Shown here piece after piece: positions 19,520 through 31,260 of a stretch of DNA of 64,000 nt. Under the pieces are notes generated by a model. The model ran no database searches. It had not been told where the DNA came from and saw nothing but the letters and a program-made list of their open reading frames with translations. The stretch is from assembly GCA_948146395.1 (NCBI GenBank), contig OX411547.1, forward strand, positions 62,315,610 to 62,379,609. The letters run 5' to 3'. Numbering within the stretch: position 1 is the stretch's first letter; each line of letters opens with the position of its first letter. A program made the position numbers and the translations under genes. Origin of the DNA: Fragum whitleyi (lineage: Eukaryota > Mollusca > Bivalvia > Cardiida > Cardiidae).

Positions 19520-22253
19520 TTTAGCTCACCTGAGCACGAAGTGCTCAAGGGAGCTATTGTGATCGATCGTTGTCCGGCGTCCGTCTGTCCATCTGTCCGT
19601 CTGTCCATCTGTCCGTCTGTCCGTCACGGCGTCAACTTTTTCTTTAAACGACATCTCCTCCTAAACTTATGGGTCAAAATCAACCAAACTTGGCAGAAAT
19701 ATTCCTTGGGTGGTCCCTTATGAAAATTGCTCAAATGGAAAGGATCCGCGCCATATCACGGGAAAAGGAGCCTTTATGACAAAGGGGCAGGTTCAGAAAG
19801 TGGCATTTTTGGCCCTGTTACAAATTTTAATAAAAATGTTCTCATGAGTTTGTTTTTGATCTATGATATTTAAAATGTAAGCCGAAAACATGATAGTTCT
19901 ATCTTGCGTTGCCATGGCAACCATAAACCTTGGATCTACAAATTTATCCAAATTCACCCATTCTTGATATAATACAGATTTAGGTATGTATAAAAATGTG
20001 TGAAAAACTTTTAACAGGCTATAAAATAATTGTATTTTAACATCAAAACATGATGAGACATATTGCCATGGAAACACAACCAATTTTAAAATAAAAATAT
20101 CAAAATTATGTAAAAAAAAGGCATATTTGACAATATTCTATTGAATGACAGAACCTTTTTTTTTAAATTGATATATTATATCTATTTATTAGATGTTAGA
20201 TACATAATTCTATTATCTAACAAAAGAAAATATGTTACCATGGCAACCGCTTACAGGTTTATCAAGAGTAAATAACGATTCACCTTTCATTTTTTCAGTA
20301 GAACATTTTGCATGGCATGTCCTTAATTTCAAGAAAAACTTAGAGAAAATGATGGGTCTTAAGTAATAAATTGAGTTAAAATATCTTATTTATATTGTAC
20401 TTCTGGTTGCCATAGAAAATGACTTTTGGTAGTGAAAAAAAAACTCATTTTATGAGTTTTGAAGTCGTATACATCAGTTTTGCAAGAAACTAGAACTGTC
20501 GCAGAGCAGACTTATACCCCTCACAAGCCCATAACAGACTGCAAGTGCTATTAGTATGGGATGTGTTTGTAACAAATATTGAGGTCATATGCAGCATTTG
20601 CATGAAGTTTCATGATTCTAGGTTGCTTGGTTCTTGAGTTAGAGTCTGGAAATGAAAATTGAACAAAAATTGACTGTGACCGTGACCTTTGACCTATGTG
20701 AACCAAAAACATAAGGGCACTTCTTTGGGTCATAAGCATAATTTGCATAAAGTTTAATGATTGAAGGTCGCTTGGTTCTTGAGTTAGAGTCGGGAAACGA
20801 AAATTGAACATGGCTGACTGTGACCTTGACCTTTGACCTATGTCACCCAAAAACGATATTGGCACTTTCATAGGTCATAATCAACAGTTGTATAAGTTTC
20901 ATGATTCTATGTCACTTGGTTCTTGAGTTTGAGTCTGTAAACGAAAATTGAAAAAAAAAAAATGACTGTGACCTTGATCTTTGACCTATCCGACCCAAAA
21001 GGGCACTTCCTTAAGCAACATTTGTATAAGGTTTCGTGATTGTAGGTTACTTTGTTCTTGAGTTAGATTCCGGAAACAAAAAGGTCTACGGTCGGACGGA
21101 CGGATGGACAGACAGACAGATATGGTGAAACCAATATACCCCCTTCCCTCTACTTTGTATAAAAATATATCGAAGTCATTACAAAACGACTATTACGTGT
21201 ATTGCCATATACTGCTTGCATATGCCTCCTGACTCATGTTGTATTTAAATGAATAACATTTAATCACAATTAAATGACAATTAAATGCTCATTTTCAGCA
21301 AAATGGTTTTGGTTATCTAACGCACTATAACATAACAAGATCTTTATAGTACTTTGGCATATGCATACCTAAAATAATAAGAGACAGGGATATTTGAATT
21401 ACTAGTTACATTCTCACTGTGCAGCCATATTGCAAAATGCTTTGAAAAACTTGCACATCGGTCATATGATTCTTAAGAAATTGCTTTTACAGCTCCCTTT
21501 CTTGTGACAAAAATTGGAATGCTGCCAAATATCCGTCAGGTTCTTCCCTATGACTAGGAAAAATAGCCTTGGCTAGTTAGAAGAGAACTGTCTTCATATA
21601 ATCTTGGACAAGTTGGTCAAATGGGGTTAAAAACAAGGTTACGAGGTCAAATTATTGGGTATAAAAATATGGATACTCTACATGCCTAACTTTTTGCCCA
21701 ACTAACCTTTCCAATCAAGTATCAAAATGAAATTTTACACATGTTCAAAACGGGTCAAGTGGGTTCAAAAACTTTATCTCCACTCAAATATAAGAAAATT
21801 TGAAATTGAAAGACCTCTAAAGTGGTAACAAAGAGAATGTCCTTAAGTCTCTTTTCCATTGAATACCCGTATAACCAAATCAATAGGATCCTTCCATACA
21901 GACAAATATTTACAGCAATTTTGAGAAAGCTTGGAACAAAGTTGTGACCTCTAGAATGACACAAAAGAAATAGTGTATTATAGGGCTTCTTTTCCCATAA
22001 TAAACCGGTTCCCTAAAATTGAAACCATTATTAGTAGGGTCATTCCTTAAACAATGACTAATACCCTAAGCAAGGTTAGGAAAGATTAATCCAAAATCGT
22101 CTTTAATGCTCCTTTCTTGTAACATACGTCGGAGTGCCACCACAAGCAACATTCTGAGCAAGTTTAAGAAAGATCGAGCCAAAATAGTGACCTGTAGTGC
22201 TAAAGAAGATTTGGCCTTTCCCCTTGGTGTTACCTTGACCTTTGTGATCAAGA

Positions 22254-22880
22254 CGCCATATTCACAAATATTTTTTTAATGGACAATCTTGCCAACTTAT
22301 GTGAAAATCCATCCATAGATGGGACAGTAAATGACCAAAAATCAATATTATACACCAATTTCGACCTTTGCTCTCTTGCTGTGACCTTGACCTTTGAAAC
22401 CAAAACACGAGGTTCAGAAAAAACAAAACACAATATTCACAAATATTTTTTTTATGGACAATCTTGCCAACTTATGTGAAAATTCATCCATAGATGGGAC
22501 AGTAAACGACCAAAAATCAATATTATACACCAATTTTGACCTTTGCCCTCTTGCTGTGACCTTGACCTTTGAGATCAAAACACGAGGTTCAGAGAAAAAA
22601 CAACAAAACAAGATATTCACAAATTATTTAATTCATGGACAATTTTGCCAACTTATGTGAAAATCCATCCATAGATGGGAGGGTAAACGACCAAAAATCA
22701 ATATTATACCCCAATTTTGACCTTTGACCTCTCGCTGTGACCTTGACTCTTGAAACCAAAACACGAGGTTTAGGAAAAACAAAACGTCTTATGCCTATGA
22801 ACAATTTTGCCAACTTATGTGGAAATCCATTGTCAAATGCCTGTGATATTGACCAAAAATGAATATCATACCGGAATTTT
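22254..22880 (+). repeat. About 179-bp tandem repeat, 3.5 copies, inside the composite repeat
   Basis: ATTCACAAATATTTTTTT... units start near 22258, 22434 and 22613. Each has CAACTTATGTGAAAATCCAT, GACCAAAAATCAATATTATA and a CTGTGACCTTGACCTTTGA block. The short ORFs here on both strands are products of the repeat. Confidence 0.85.
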
Positions 22881-23257
22881 GACCTTTGACCTCTGAGGGC
22901 AAAAAGTTAATTTTTAAGCTGGGAGCCACCCGACAACCAAAAATTGCTTGTAAGTTTTAGTTTTTAAAAATTGTAAGAATTTCACTTTAGATGAAATAAA
23001 GTTGGTTGTGCAGTGGCCCCCATGGTTTTACTGGGTCTAAAGTTGTGATTTTCACCTTTTTTCTAGGAATTTGCATAATTTGCACGTGTTTCTCTTCCAT
23101 TTTCTACAAGAAGGAGACGCTTGGCATACACTTCGATGCCAGTATTTTGAAGTTCAATCTCCACTTGCATGTATGAAACATCAATATCAATAATTGAATC
23201 AAATTGAAAAATCAAGAATTTTTAGGGCCAAATTCTGTAGTTAGTGAACCTGCTCCT

Positions 23258-24600
23258 TTCTTGTTTTCACTCTAGAAGCCACAAATACAGTCCAATCTTC
23301 ATGAAACTTGGTCAGAATGTTTGTTAGGTCATGAGGATGAAGTCTATTGAAAATGGCAAGGATCCGTGCCATTTCACAGAAAAAGCCGCCTTAATGACAA
23401 TTTTGTCAACAATATCTTTAAACGACATCTCCTCCTAAACTTATGGGTTAAATCAACCAAACTTGGCAGAAATATTCCTTGCTTGGTCCCTTATGAAAAT
23501 TGCTCAAATGGAAAGGATCCGTGCCATATCACAGGAAAAGGGGCCTTAATGACAAATTTCTTGTTTTCACTCTAGAAGCCACAAATATGGTCCAATCTTC
23601 ATGAAACTTGGTCAGAATATTTGTTAGGTCATGAGGATGGAGTCCATTCAAAATGGGAAGGATCGGTGCCATATCACGGAAAAAGGCGCCTTAATGACAA
23701 TTTTGTCAACAATATCTTTAAACGACATCTCCTCCTAAACTTATGGGTCAAAATCCACCAAACTTGGCAGAAATATTCCTTGGGTGGTCCCTTATGAAAA
23801 TTGCTCAAATGGAAAGGATCCATGCCATATCACAGGAAAAGGGGCCTTAATGACAAATTTCTTGTTTACACTCTAGGAGCCACAAATATGGTCCAATCTT
23901 CATGAAACTTGGTCAGAATATTTGTTAGGTCATGAGGATGAAGTCTACTGAAAAATGGGAAGGATCGGTGCCATATCACGGAAAAAGGCGCCTTAATGAC
24001 AATTTTGTCAACAATATCTTTAAACAACATCTCCTCCTAAACTTATGGGTCAAATCAACCAAACTTGGCAGAAATATTCCTTGGGTTGTCCCTTATGAAA
24101 ATTGCTCAAATGGAAAGGATCTGTGCCATATCACGGGAAAAGGGGCCTTAATGACAAATTTCTTGTTTAGACTCTAGAAGCCACAAATATGGTCCAATTT
24201 TCATGAAACTTGGTCAGAATGTTTGTTAGGTCATGAGGATGAAGTCTTTTGAAAATGGAAAGGATCCGTGCCATATCACAGGAAAAGGCGTCTTAATGAC
24301 AATTTTTTTGTTTACTCTCTAGAAGCCACAAATATGGTCCAATCATCATGAAACTTTGTCATAATGTTTGTTATGTCATGAGGATGAACTCATTTGAAAA
24401 TGGGAAGTATACGTGTCATATCACGGGAAAAGGGGCCTTAATGACAATTTTCTGGTAAGAGCTCCAAATGCCACAAATATAGTCCAATCTTCTTGAAACT
24501 TGATCAAAATGTTTGCCAGGTCACAAGAATGAACTCGGTTGAAAATAGGAAGGTTCATGCCATATCATAGGAAATGGAGTCTTAATGATAATTTACTTGA
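23258..24600 (+). repeat. About 300-bp tandem repeat made of two related 150-bp halves
   Basis: Units start near 23258, 23558, 23859 and 24158, then shorter halves at about 24306 and 24445. Half A has CATGAAACTTGGTCAGAATG and half B has CCAAACTTGGCAGAAATATT. Both end in GGATCCGTGCCATATCAC followed by a GGAAAAGG and CCTTAATGAC block, so the halves are themselves ancient duplicates. Confidence 0.85.
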
Positions 24601-25042
24601 AATATCAGGTGAGCGATTTAGGGCCCTCAGGGTCCTCTTGTTTAATTTCTTGATTCACGTACGCACGTAATAGTTATATTTCGGGCTTACCAAGGGATTG
24701 ATCGGTACTGTTTAAGGAAAGTCGAGAAGATATCGTTAAAAAGTTTAAACCTTCTAACATAGACTGAAACCGTTCAGAAGGAATGCCCATCTTAGAAGTT
24801 AAACTGCGATGTAGAGATTGTAAATGTAGTAATTTTTTTGGCCGATCTTTCAAAAATAAGGGTTATATTGTAAATTTAGTGGTTTATATTGAAAAGAAAA
24901 TATACATTTACCTCTAGAAATGATACCGTTCATGGGAAAAGTCTTTCAACAAGCTTACGGGTTGGTAATAAGTTATATTACAAAAAACATATGTACATAA
25001 AGATGTGTGTATCGAGTCAGTACGAGATTCGAACCCCTGCGG

Positions 25043-25055
25043 TTAAAACAAATGA
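25043..25055 (+). repeat. Target-site duplication of LINE, left copy
   Basis: TTAAAACAAATGA, identical to 30990-31002 on the other side of the LINE. Confidence 0.85.
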
Positions 25056-25649
25056 GGCCCCCAGCTGGGCGGGGGGATAGAAATAGTCGGCTGCTGTCCA
25101 TGTAGTACATGGTAAGACCCCAAACAAATGGACCTGCCCGTTTGCCGTGGGCTGCGACCCGTAATGCCTGATGACGGGATCCTGGTGGTTGAGTGACCTC
25201 AGGGATTGGCTAGGCCCTGTTTTTTGCAACACACCACTTTGGCCCTGAGTTGGGATAAACGGGAGGTCGGGCGGGCCCGACCCGATCAATCGGCTGGTCA
25301 TGCCTTGCCCTAGGGCGTTTTTTATCAAAAGACTTGCTTTTTTATTGTTTTTCCTGAACCACCGTTATCATTGAGTGACGTTTTCACTTACGCCTTAGAA
25401 GGCGGTGGCTCATGGGCCAATCGGGTAAACGTGGTGTTTGATCGACAATTTTACTGTCTGATGTCTATTTCATGCTTGGTTGAATTATTCATCGGCGTAT
25501 TTTTGCTTGATCTAGCCCATTTGCACCGAGTATATCGGCGATGTATCCCCGGCACCTTCCTGAGATGGAATTCCCCAGGTTAGGTGTCCCCTTGTAGGAC
25601 TCCGAGGGCGGGTGGTTTGGAGCATCGCCGATGAATTCAATCTACTATC
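25056..25649 (+). promoter_or_regulatory. LINE 5' UTR with presumed internal promoter
   Basis: Markedly GC-richer than the surroundings, starting GGCCCCCAGCTGGGCGGGG. As in other LINEs, promoter activity is expected to be internal; no specific element is recognised. ORFs in this stretch on either strand are short and have no known domain. Confidence 0.5.
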
Positions 25650-26987
25650 ATGGCAACCCACAAAAAAACCAAGCGTTATCTATCCGACTCTGAAGACGAA
25701 CCGCAATTCTCACAGTCATTTTCAAAGTTCATCGTGGTTGAAAGTATCGACCCAGAAAACCCAATAACTGAATTATCGCCATTTGTCATTGAAAAGCAGA
25801 TACATGCTATCTTAGGTACCCCTAAGTCTGTGAAATCCTTGAGAAATGAGACTCTGTTAGTTGAAGTTTGCAAAAAGAAACAATCTGAAAATCTTCTGAA
25901 AATAAGGATGTTCTTTAATATTAAGGTCAAAGCATATCCCCATGAAAGACTAAATACATCCAAGGGCGTCATAAGATGCAAAGACTTATCAAAATGCACA
26001 ATCCATGAAATCAAAGATAATCTTAGAAGTCAAGGTGTGACGGAAGTTAAACGCATTGAATTCAAAAGAGATGAGAAGACAATCAGAACAAATACATATA
26101 TCCTCACCTTTGATGAACCAACACTTCCTCCAGATATAAGAATTGGATATCAAATTGTTAAGGTTGACGTTTTTGTCCCAAATCCACTCAGATGTTTTAA
26201 TTGCCAAAGGTTCGGTCACCATGAAGATAGATGCACAAGTGTTAAAGTATGCAGGAAATGTAGTTATGCTGGGCCCGAAGACGAACACTATGAAAATGAT
26301 TGTGAGAATGACTTAAAATGTTTCAACTGTGGACAAGAACACGCAGCAAATTCCAGACAATGTCCTAAATTCATTATTCAAAAAGAAATACTTGAAGTAA
26401 AGTTTAAGAAATCTGTCTCATTCTACGAGGCCAAAAAGATTGTAGAGTTAAGGCAATCTGAAAGTAGCTACGCAAGTAAAGCTAGACCTGATCCAGTTGA
26501 AAAGAATAAAACTCATCAATGTGATAGCTGTGAACGACTTTTAAAAATAGTGACTGATTTATTTCCTCAGGCGAAGGAAAAAATTAAACAAGCGTTGTCT
26601 CAAGAAACATCAACACATGAACCTTCAGTTACAGATGATAAAAACAAAGATTCTTCTGTTGAAACTAATGTATCTGCTGTAGTTGTGAGTACAAAATCGT
26701 CAAAAAATAACAATAAGAATGTTGTAAAACCAGAGACTGTCCGCCAAAGGAAGATACGCCTTCAGTTAGAGAAGGCACATCCCCCCTCGGTCGACGTTGA
26801 GAAATATTCTACCCCTCCAGTTTCGACTGGAAATCGCTTCGCTCATTTGAGTGATTCAGGTGAGGAGGATATGGATGTCCGGGAGGTCTCGCCTCCAAAA
26901 CCTCCAGATCAGCCTCCTTCAAATCAAAAGCAATCAGATGCTATAAGGCAAGGTGCTAACAAAATTAACTTAACAGGAGTTAAATAA
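25650..26987 (+). CDS. LINE ORF1 protein: gag-like, three zinc knuckles
   Basis: 445 aa from ATG 25650. The N-terminal half, about residues 20-175, has the beta/alpha layout of an RRM-like RNA-binding fold. Then come three Cys/His knuckles: CFNCQRFGHHEDRC (CX2CX4HX4C, about residue 181), CRKC with H-x4-C (about residue 198), and CFNCGQEHAANSRQC (about residue 222). The C-terminal half is charged and Ser/Thr/Pro-rich. Family role: binds the element's RNA to form the ribonucleoprotein. The stop overlaps the ORF2 start as TAATG, a known termination-reinitiation arrangement in LINEs. There are no interruptions. Confidence 0.93.
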   Translation: MATHKKTKRYLSDSEDEPQFSQSFSKFIVVESIDPENPITELSPFVIEKQIHAILGTPKSVKSLRNETLLVEVCKKKQSENLLKIRMFFNIKVKAYPHERLNTSKGVIRCKDLSKCTIHEIKDNLRSQGVTEVKRIEFKRDEKTIRTNTYILTFDEPTLPPDIRIGYQIVKVDVFVPNPLRCFNCQRFGHHEDRCTSVKVCRKCSYAGPEDEHYENDCENDLKCFNCGQEHAANSRQCPKFIIQKEILEVKFKKSVSFYEAKKIVELRQSESSYASKARPDPVEKNKTHQCDSCERLLKIVTDLFPQAKEKIKQALSQETSTHEPSVTDDKNKDSSVETNVSAVVVSTKSSKNNNKNVVKPETVRQRKIRLQLEKAHPPSVDVEKYSTPPVSTGNRFAHLSDSGEEDMDVREVSPPKPPDQPPSNQKQSDAIRQGANKINLTGVK

Positions 26988-29900
26988 TGGGAAGTTTCAT
27001 ACTACCTTTGATAAGTGGTATTATTTATTCATTAACCTCCATTATGGCGAATAACATAATACAATGGAATTGTCGCAGCATCAAGGCTAATTTTGAAGAA
27101 CTCAATCTTCTAGTTTCGAATGAAAAACCAGTTGCCGTTTGTTTACAAGAAACATTTCTAAAAGACACAGACAAGTTTTCTTTCAAATATCACTCTTGCT
27201 ATTTAACTAACTTTACTGAACGCGAGAAAGCGTCTGGTGGTGTGGGAATTATTGTAAATAATTATATCCCTCACCGTCATGTAAGATTAGATACTTCTTT
27301 GCAAGCAGTGGCTGTAAGTGTCTCTCTTAATAAAACAATTACATTATGTTCAGTTTATCTTCCTCCTAGTTCCCCTGTAGACGGTAGAAAACTTGATAAT
27401 CTAGTTGACCAGCTACCACAACCCTTTATACTTATGGGAGATTTCAATTCTCACCATAAATTATGGGGATGTTCCAATACAGACGACAAAGGTCGTACTG
27501 TTGAGGAATTTTTGACTAGACATGATCTTGTTTTATTGAATGATAAATCTAAAACTTATCTTCATCCTGCAACTGGAAATTATTCATCGCTGGATTTGAC
27601 TATTTGCAGTCCTGATATTTTTCCTGATCTTTCATGGAAAGTTCTTTCCGACCTTCATGGTAGTGACCATTTCCCTATTCAGATCTCCGAACTAGGACCA
27701 TCTGTTCAGGAGCGCCCTAGGCGTTGGAAACTCCATAAGGCTAATTGGGAACTTTTTAGAACAACTTGTGATCAGTCGATAAATCCAGAAGCCTTTGATG
27801 ACTGTGAAAACTCTGCAGACTTGTTTACATCTTTACTTTATTCTGCTGCAGAAAAAAGTATTCCACAAACATCGCCTGACCCAAAAAATCCAAACAAGCC
27901 ATGGTTCAATGACGATTGCAAAAAGGCTGTAGCTGAAAGAAAACGTGCTCTTAGAGCATTTGGCTTAAGGCCTTCAAAGGAGAATCTTTACAAATTTAAA
28001 ATTGCACGTGCGAAAGCACGTCGTACTATTAAACAAAGTAAGCGCTCGTCTTGGAGACAGTATGTCTCTAGATTAAATTCTAGATCATCTGTCAAGAAGA
28101 CTTGGGACATGATACGTAAAATTAGTGGGAAGAATACATCACTTAATGTCGGTCATCTTAAAACGGATGACGATAACACAGTTTCTTCAAAACATGACAT
28201 TGCTAATGTCTTGGCAGACACGTTTGCCAAGAAATCTTCCTCTACTAATTATTCACCTGCGTTTCAGAAGTTTCAAGGTGAAAAAGAAAAGTCTAAACTA
28301 AATTTCAGTTCCAGAAATCTGGAACATTATAATAGAGACTTTTCCGTTAAGGAATTGAAAAAAGCTTTAAAAAAGTGTCACGACACTGCTGTCGGATCAG
28401 ATGCTATTCATTATCAATTCCTCAAACGTTTGCCATCTCGTTCCCTTCATTGCTTACTTGAAATTTATAATCAGGTATGGAAGACGGGAAGCATTCCAGC
28501 CTCTTGGCGGGAAGCCATCGTTATTCCAATACCTAAACCAGGTAAAGATTCTACAAACCCTTCAAATTACCGCCCTATTGCCTTAACTAGTTGCATTTGT
28601 AAAACCATGGAAAGAATGGTTAATGATCGTCTTGTTTGGTTTCTTGAAAAGAACCACCTTATTACTCAAGTCCAAAGTGGCTTTCGTAAACAGAGAAGCA
28701 CTCTTGATCATCTTGTTCGCTTCGAGACATTTATTCGAGAAGCCTTTATAAAGAAGGAACACGTTGTTTCTGTCTTTTTCGATCTCGAAAGTGCTTATGA
28801 TACCACTTGGAAGTATGGAATTATGAACGACCTCTATGATTTCGGTATTCGAGGTCGCCTTGCCTTTTTCATCTCAGCTTTTTTGGATGAACGTCAGTTT
28901 AGAGTCCGTGTTGGAGATACTTTATCTGATCCCTATGAACAAGAAATGGGTGTTCCCCAGGGGAGTATTTTATCGGTGACACTGTTTAGTGTCAAAATAA
29001 ACAACATTGTTAAAACCGTTTGCCCTGGTGTGGAATGTTTTCTCTACGTTGACGACTTTTGTATCTGCTACAGATCAAAACATATGCATACTATTGAAAG
29101 ACAATTGCAACAAGTCTTGAACAATCTTTCAAAATGGTCAAATGAAAACGGTTTCAAGTTTTCAAAGACAAAAACTAAATGTATGCATTTTTGTCAATCA
29201 AGAAAGATGCACTCCGATCCAGATTTAAAGTTGGACGGGGTGCAGATTGAAGTTGTTAAGGAATTTAAATTCTTAGGACTCCTTTTTGATTCTAAACTGT
29301 CGTTTATTCCGCATATTGACAATTTGAAAAATAAATGCCTAAAAGCACTTAATCTTTTACGTGTTGTATCCAGTATGGATTGGGGAGCCGATAAAAAGGT
29401 TCTATTGCGCCTCTATAGGACACTTGTTAGATCAAAGCTAGATTATGGCTGTGTTGTATATGGTTCTGCGCGCCCTTCATACCTTCGTAAACTTGATACT
29501 ATTCATAATCAGGGATTGCGCTTGGCGTTGGGTGCATTTAGAACATCACCAATTAGCAGTGTTTATACAGAGGCAAATGAGCCTTCCTTAAATTTACGCA
29601 GGAAGAAGCTTTCCATGCAATATTATTTAAAACTAAAATCCAATCCCGATAATCCTACTCATAAAGTTGTTTTTGAACCTAAATATAGAGAGGCTTTTGA
29701 AAAGAAAAAGAACCCAATACTTCCTTTTAGTTTGCGCTGTGAAGCCGATGTTAGCTCTCTAGATTTTGACCTAGAGGACGTGGCAGAACATATTGTTCCT
29801 GATGTTCCTTTGTGGACATATAAAAGTCCCACGTTTCTTTATGATCTTGCTTCAAGCAAAAAGGATACAACAGATCCATCTATTTTTAAAACCAAATTCT

Positions 29901-30730
29901 TGGAAGTCAAAGAAAAATACACATCTTATGAAGAAATATACACTGACGGTTCAAAAGATGGCGAAAAAGTTGCTTCAGCCACTATTTTAGATGGCGAAAA
30001 ATATCAATTCCGCCTTCCCAATAACTCTTCTATTTTTTCAGCCGAGCTTAAGGCCATTGATCTCGCACTCGATCATATGATCGCAGAACGTCTCTCTCGC
30101 TATATCATTTTTACTGACTCTATGTCAAGCATGCAAGCGATTGAGCAAGAAAAAACTGACAATCCCCTTATTGTAAGGCTACTTGATAAAATAGCTAAGC
30201 TTAATGATGTTGATCTAGTTTTCTGTTGGCTTCCAAGCCATATTGGTATTCGTGGTAATGAAGAGGCAGATAAAGCTGCCAAGGATTCATTATCACTTGA
30301 AATTTTACCCTTTGAAGTCCCTTTTACTGATTTTAAACCCCTTATTCATAGTTATATTCATGATATCTGGAGGAACTGTTGGACTGATCCAGCCAACCAG
30401 AGTAATAAGTTATTCTCTGTTCGACCAGCCCTCGGCGATTGGATTCCTGGTTACAGGGCAAGCCGTCGCGAAGAGCTGATTTTGACTCGCCTACGCATTG
30501 GCCACACTTATCTTACACACTCCCATCTTTTAAAAGGAGAAGAGATGCCAATGTGCATTCCATGCAACACACCTCTTACTGTCAAACACATTTTTATTGA
30601 TTGCATTGATTTTTCTTTGATAAGAGACATGTATTTTAAAGTTGATAGTATGAGGCAGTTGTTTGACAATATTAAAATTGAACTAATTTTTGACTTTCTC
30701 AAGGCGATTCATTTATATAGCAAAATCTGA
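26987..30730 (+). CDS. LINE ORF2 polyprotein: AP endonuclease, reverse transcriptase, RNase H
   Basis: 1247 aa. APE-type endonuclease at about residues 20-245: IIQWNCRSIKANF, LQETFLKD, MGDFNSHHKLWG, SLDLTICSP and SDHFPI. Reverse transcriptase at about residues 480-760: PIPKPGKDSTNPSNYRPIAL, FFDLESAYDTTW, GVPQGSILS and catalytic YVDD near residue 686. RNase H at about 983-1110: YTDGSKDGEK (D), FSAELKAIDLAL (E), IFTDSMSS (D), GNEEADKAAK (D), so all four acidic residues are present. A C-terminal Cys/His motif (CIPCNTPLTVKHIFIDC) is near residue 1190. The first ATG overlaps the ORF1 stop; a second in-frame ATG at 27044 begins MANNIIQWN. Family role: target-primed reverse transcription in the nucleus. 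Looks competent. Confidence 0.96.
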   Translation: MGSFILPLISGIIYSLTSIMANNIIQWNCRSIKANFEELNLLVSNEKPVAVCLQETFLKDTDKFSFKYHSCYLTNFTEREKASGGVGIIVNNYIPHRHVRLDTSLQAVAVSVSLNKTITLCSVYLPPSSPVDGRKLDNLVDQLPQPFILMGDFNSHHKLWGCSNTDDKGRTVEEFLTRHDLVLLNDKSKTYLHPATGNYSSLDLTICSPDIFPDLSWKVLSDLHGSDHFPIQISELGPSVQERPRRWKLHKANWELFRTTCDQSINPEAFDDCENSADLFTSLLYSAAEKSIPQTSPDPKNPNKPWFNDDCKKAVAERKRALRAFGLRPSKENLYKFKIARAKARRTIKQSKRSSWRQYVSRLNSRSSVKKTWDMIRKISGKNTSLNVGHLKTDDDNTVSSKHDIANVLADTFAKKSSSTNYSPAFQKFQGEKEKSKLNFSSRNLEHYNRDFSVKELKKALKKCHDTAVGSDAIHYQFLKRLPSRSLHCLLEIYNQVWKTGSIPASWREAIVIPIPKPGKDSTNPSNYRPIALTSCICKTMERMVNDRLVWFLEKNHLITQVQSGFRKQRSTLDHLVRFETFIREAFIKKEHVVSVFFDLESAYDTTWKYGIMNDLYDFGIRGRLAFFISAFLDERQFRVRVGDTLSDPYEQEMGVPQGSILSVTLFSVKINNIVKTVCPGVECFLYVDDFCICYRSKHMHTIERQLQQVLNNLSKWSNENGFKFSKTKTKCMHFCQSRKMHSDPDLKLDGVQIEVVKEFKFLGLLFDSKLSFIPHIDNLKNKCLKALNLLRVVSSMDWGADKKVLLRLYRTLVRSKLDYGCVVYGSARPSYLRKLDTIHNQGLRLALGAFRTSPISSVYTEANEPSLNLRRKKLSMQYYLKLKSNPDNPTHKVVFEPKYREAFEKKKNPILPFSLRCEADVSSLDFDLEDVAEHIVPDVPLWTYKSPTFLYDLASSKKDTTDPSIFKTKFLEVKEKYTSYEEIYTDGSKDGEKVASATILDGEKYQFRLPNNSSIFSAELKAIDLALDHMIAERLSRYIIFTDSMSSMQAIEQEKTDNPLIVRLLDKIAKLNDVDLVFCWLPSHIGIRGNEEADKAAKDSLSLEILPFEVPFTDFKPLIHSYIHDIWRNCWTDPANQSNKLFSVRPALGDWIPGYRASRREELILTRLRIGHTYLTHSHLLKGEEMPMCIPCNTPLTVKHIFIDCIDFSLIRDMYFKVDSMRQLFDNIKIELIFDFLKAIHLYSKI

Positions 30731-30989
30731 TTTTTAGGTACTATTAATTATGTTTTCTTCTTAATTTTTAAAATGGTTCTATTAAATTTTACCGTTTTCA
30801 ATGGCTCTTTTGGCTATTATTTCTTATACATTTGAAATTCTTTTGTGATTTTTATATGTTTACCTTGAAATTGTTTTAAAATATTGTTTACTTATGTTTT
30901 CATACAATGAATGCTCACTTTTTTATACATGAGTGTTTGCGCCCAACATGACCTTAGTAGTCGACGGGCCGTAAAACATTATTCATTCT

Positions 30990-31002
30990 TTAAAACAAAT
31001 GA
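30990..31002 (+). repeat. Target-site duplication of LINE, right copy
   Basis: TTAAAACAAATGA, identical to 25043-25055. Confidence 0.85.
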
Positions 31003-31260
31003 TCTTTAATGCTTTTCGGTGGTTTATCGAGAAATAACTGTAGATTATCACTTGATAATCTCACCGCAAAAGCAGTGAAATTATCAAAATTTTATACCCT
31101 GCTTTTGTGCACTTCACCCTATCTGACGTCATCTATGCGGGGCGAAATAAGTGACGTCACAATAAACGTTGCATAGCAAACACGTGCAAAATGACGCGCT
31201 TAACAAAAATATGTCCCAGAAATTTCACTTTTTGTCTCATTTTTGCATCAAAGAAATAGA

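Larger units (their letters stand above)
19520..24643 (+). mobile_element. Large hairpin-ended composite repeat (family member 1, about 5.1 kb)
   Basis: Left end: a near-perfect hairpin at 19523-19555 (AGCTCACCTGAGCACGAAG then the reverse complement), followed by TATTGTGATCGATCG and a GTCCGTCTGTCC-rich stretch. Right end: CAGGTGAGCGATTTAGGGCC then CTCAGGGTCCTCTTGTTT at 24606-24643. The GCTCACCTGA/TCAGGTGAGC sequence at the two ends is inverted. The same ends recur in at least six other places in this window. The interior is a patchwork of degenerate tandem repeats with no transposase-like ORF. A differently built repeat with TGACCTTTGACCTATGT units (20540-21140) seems nested or fused within it. 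The transposition mechanism is unknown to me. Confidence 0.8.
25056..30989 (+). mobile_element. Full-length non-LTR retrotransposon (I/Nimb-like clade), apparently intact
   Basis: 5934 bp between perfect 13-bp direct repeats (25043-25055 and 30990-31002). It has a GC-rich 5' UTR of about 600 bp (25056-25649), ORF1 with zinc knuckles, ORF2 with endonuclease, reverse transcriptase and RNase H, and a 3' UTR of about 260 bp ending in CGTAAAACATTATTCATTCT, with no long poly(A). Both ORFs are uninterrupted. APE endonuclease plus RNase H and two ORFs place it in the I superfamily. Nimb, common in molluscs, is the likely clade, but Jockey/Loa relatives are not excluded without a tree. Confidence 0.93.

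Noticed and set aside
22066..22813. Cluster of related 60-88 codon ORFs on both strands
   Set aside because: They are the 179-bp tandem repeat read in several frames; similarity among them is DNA repetition, not a gene family.
23366..24177. Two similar plus-strand ORFs (69 and 81 codons)
   Set aside because: Products of the 300-bp repeat; no start or stop conservation.
25017..25328. 103-codon minus-strand ORF in GC-rich DNA
   Set aside because: Antisense to the LINE 5' UTR; openness is explained by base composition.
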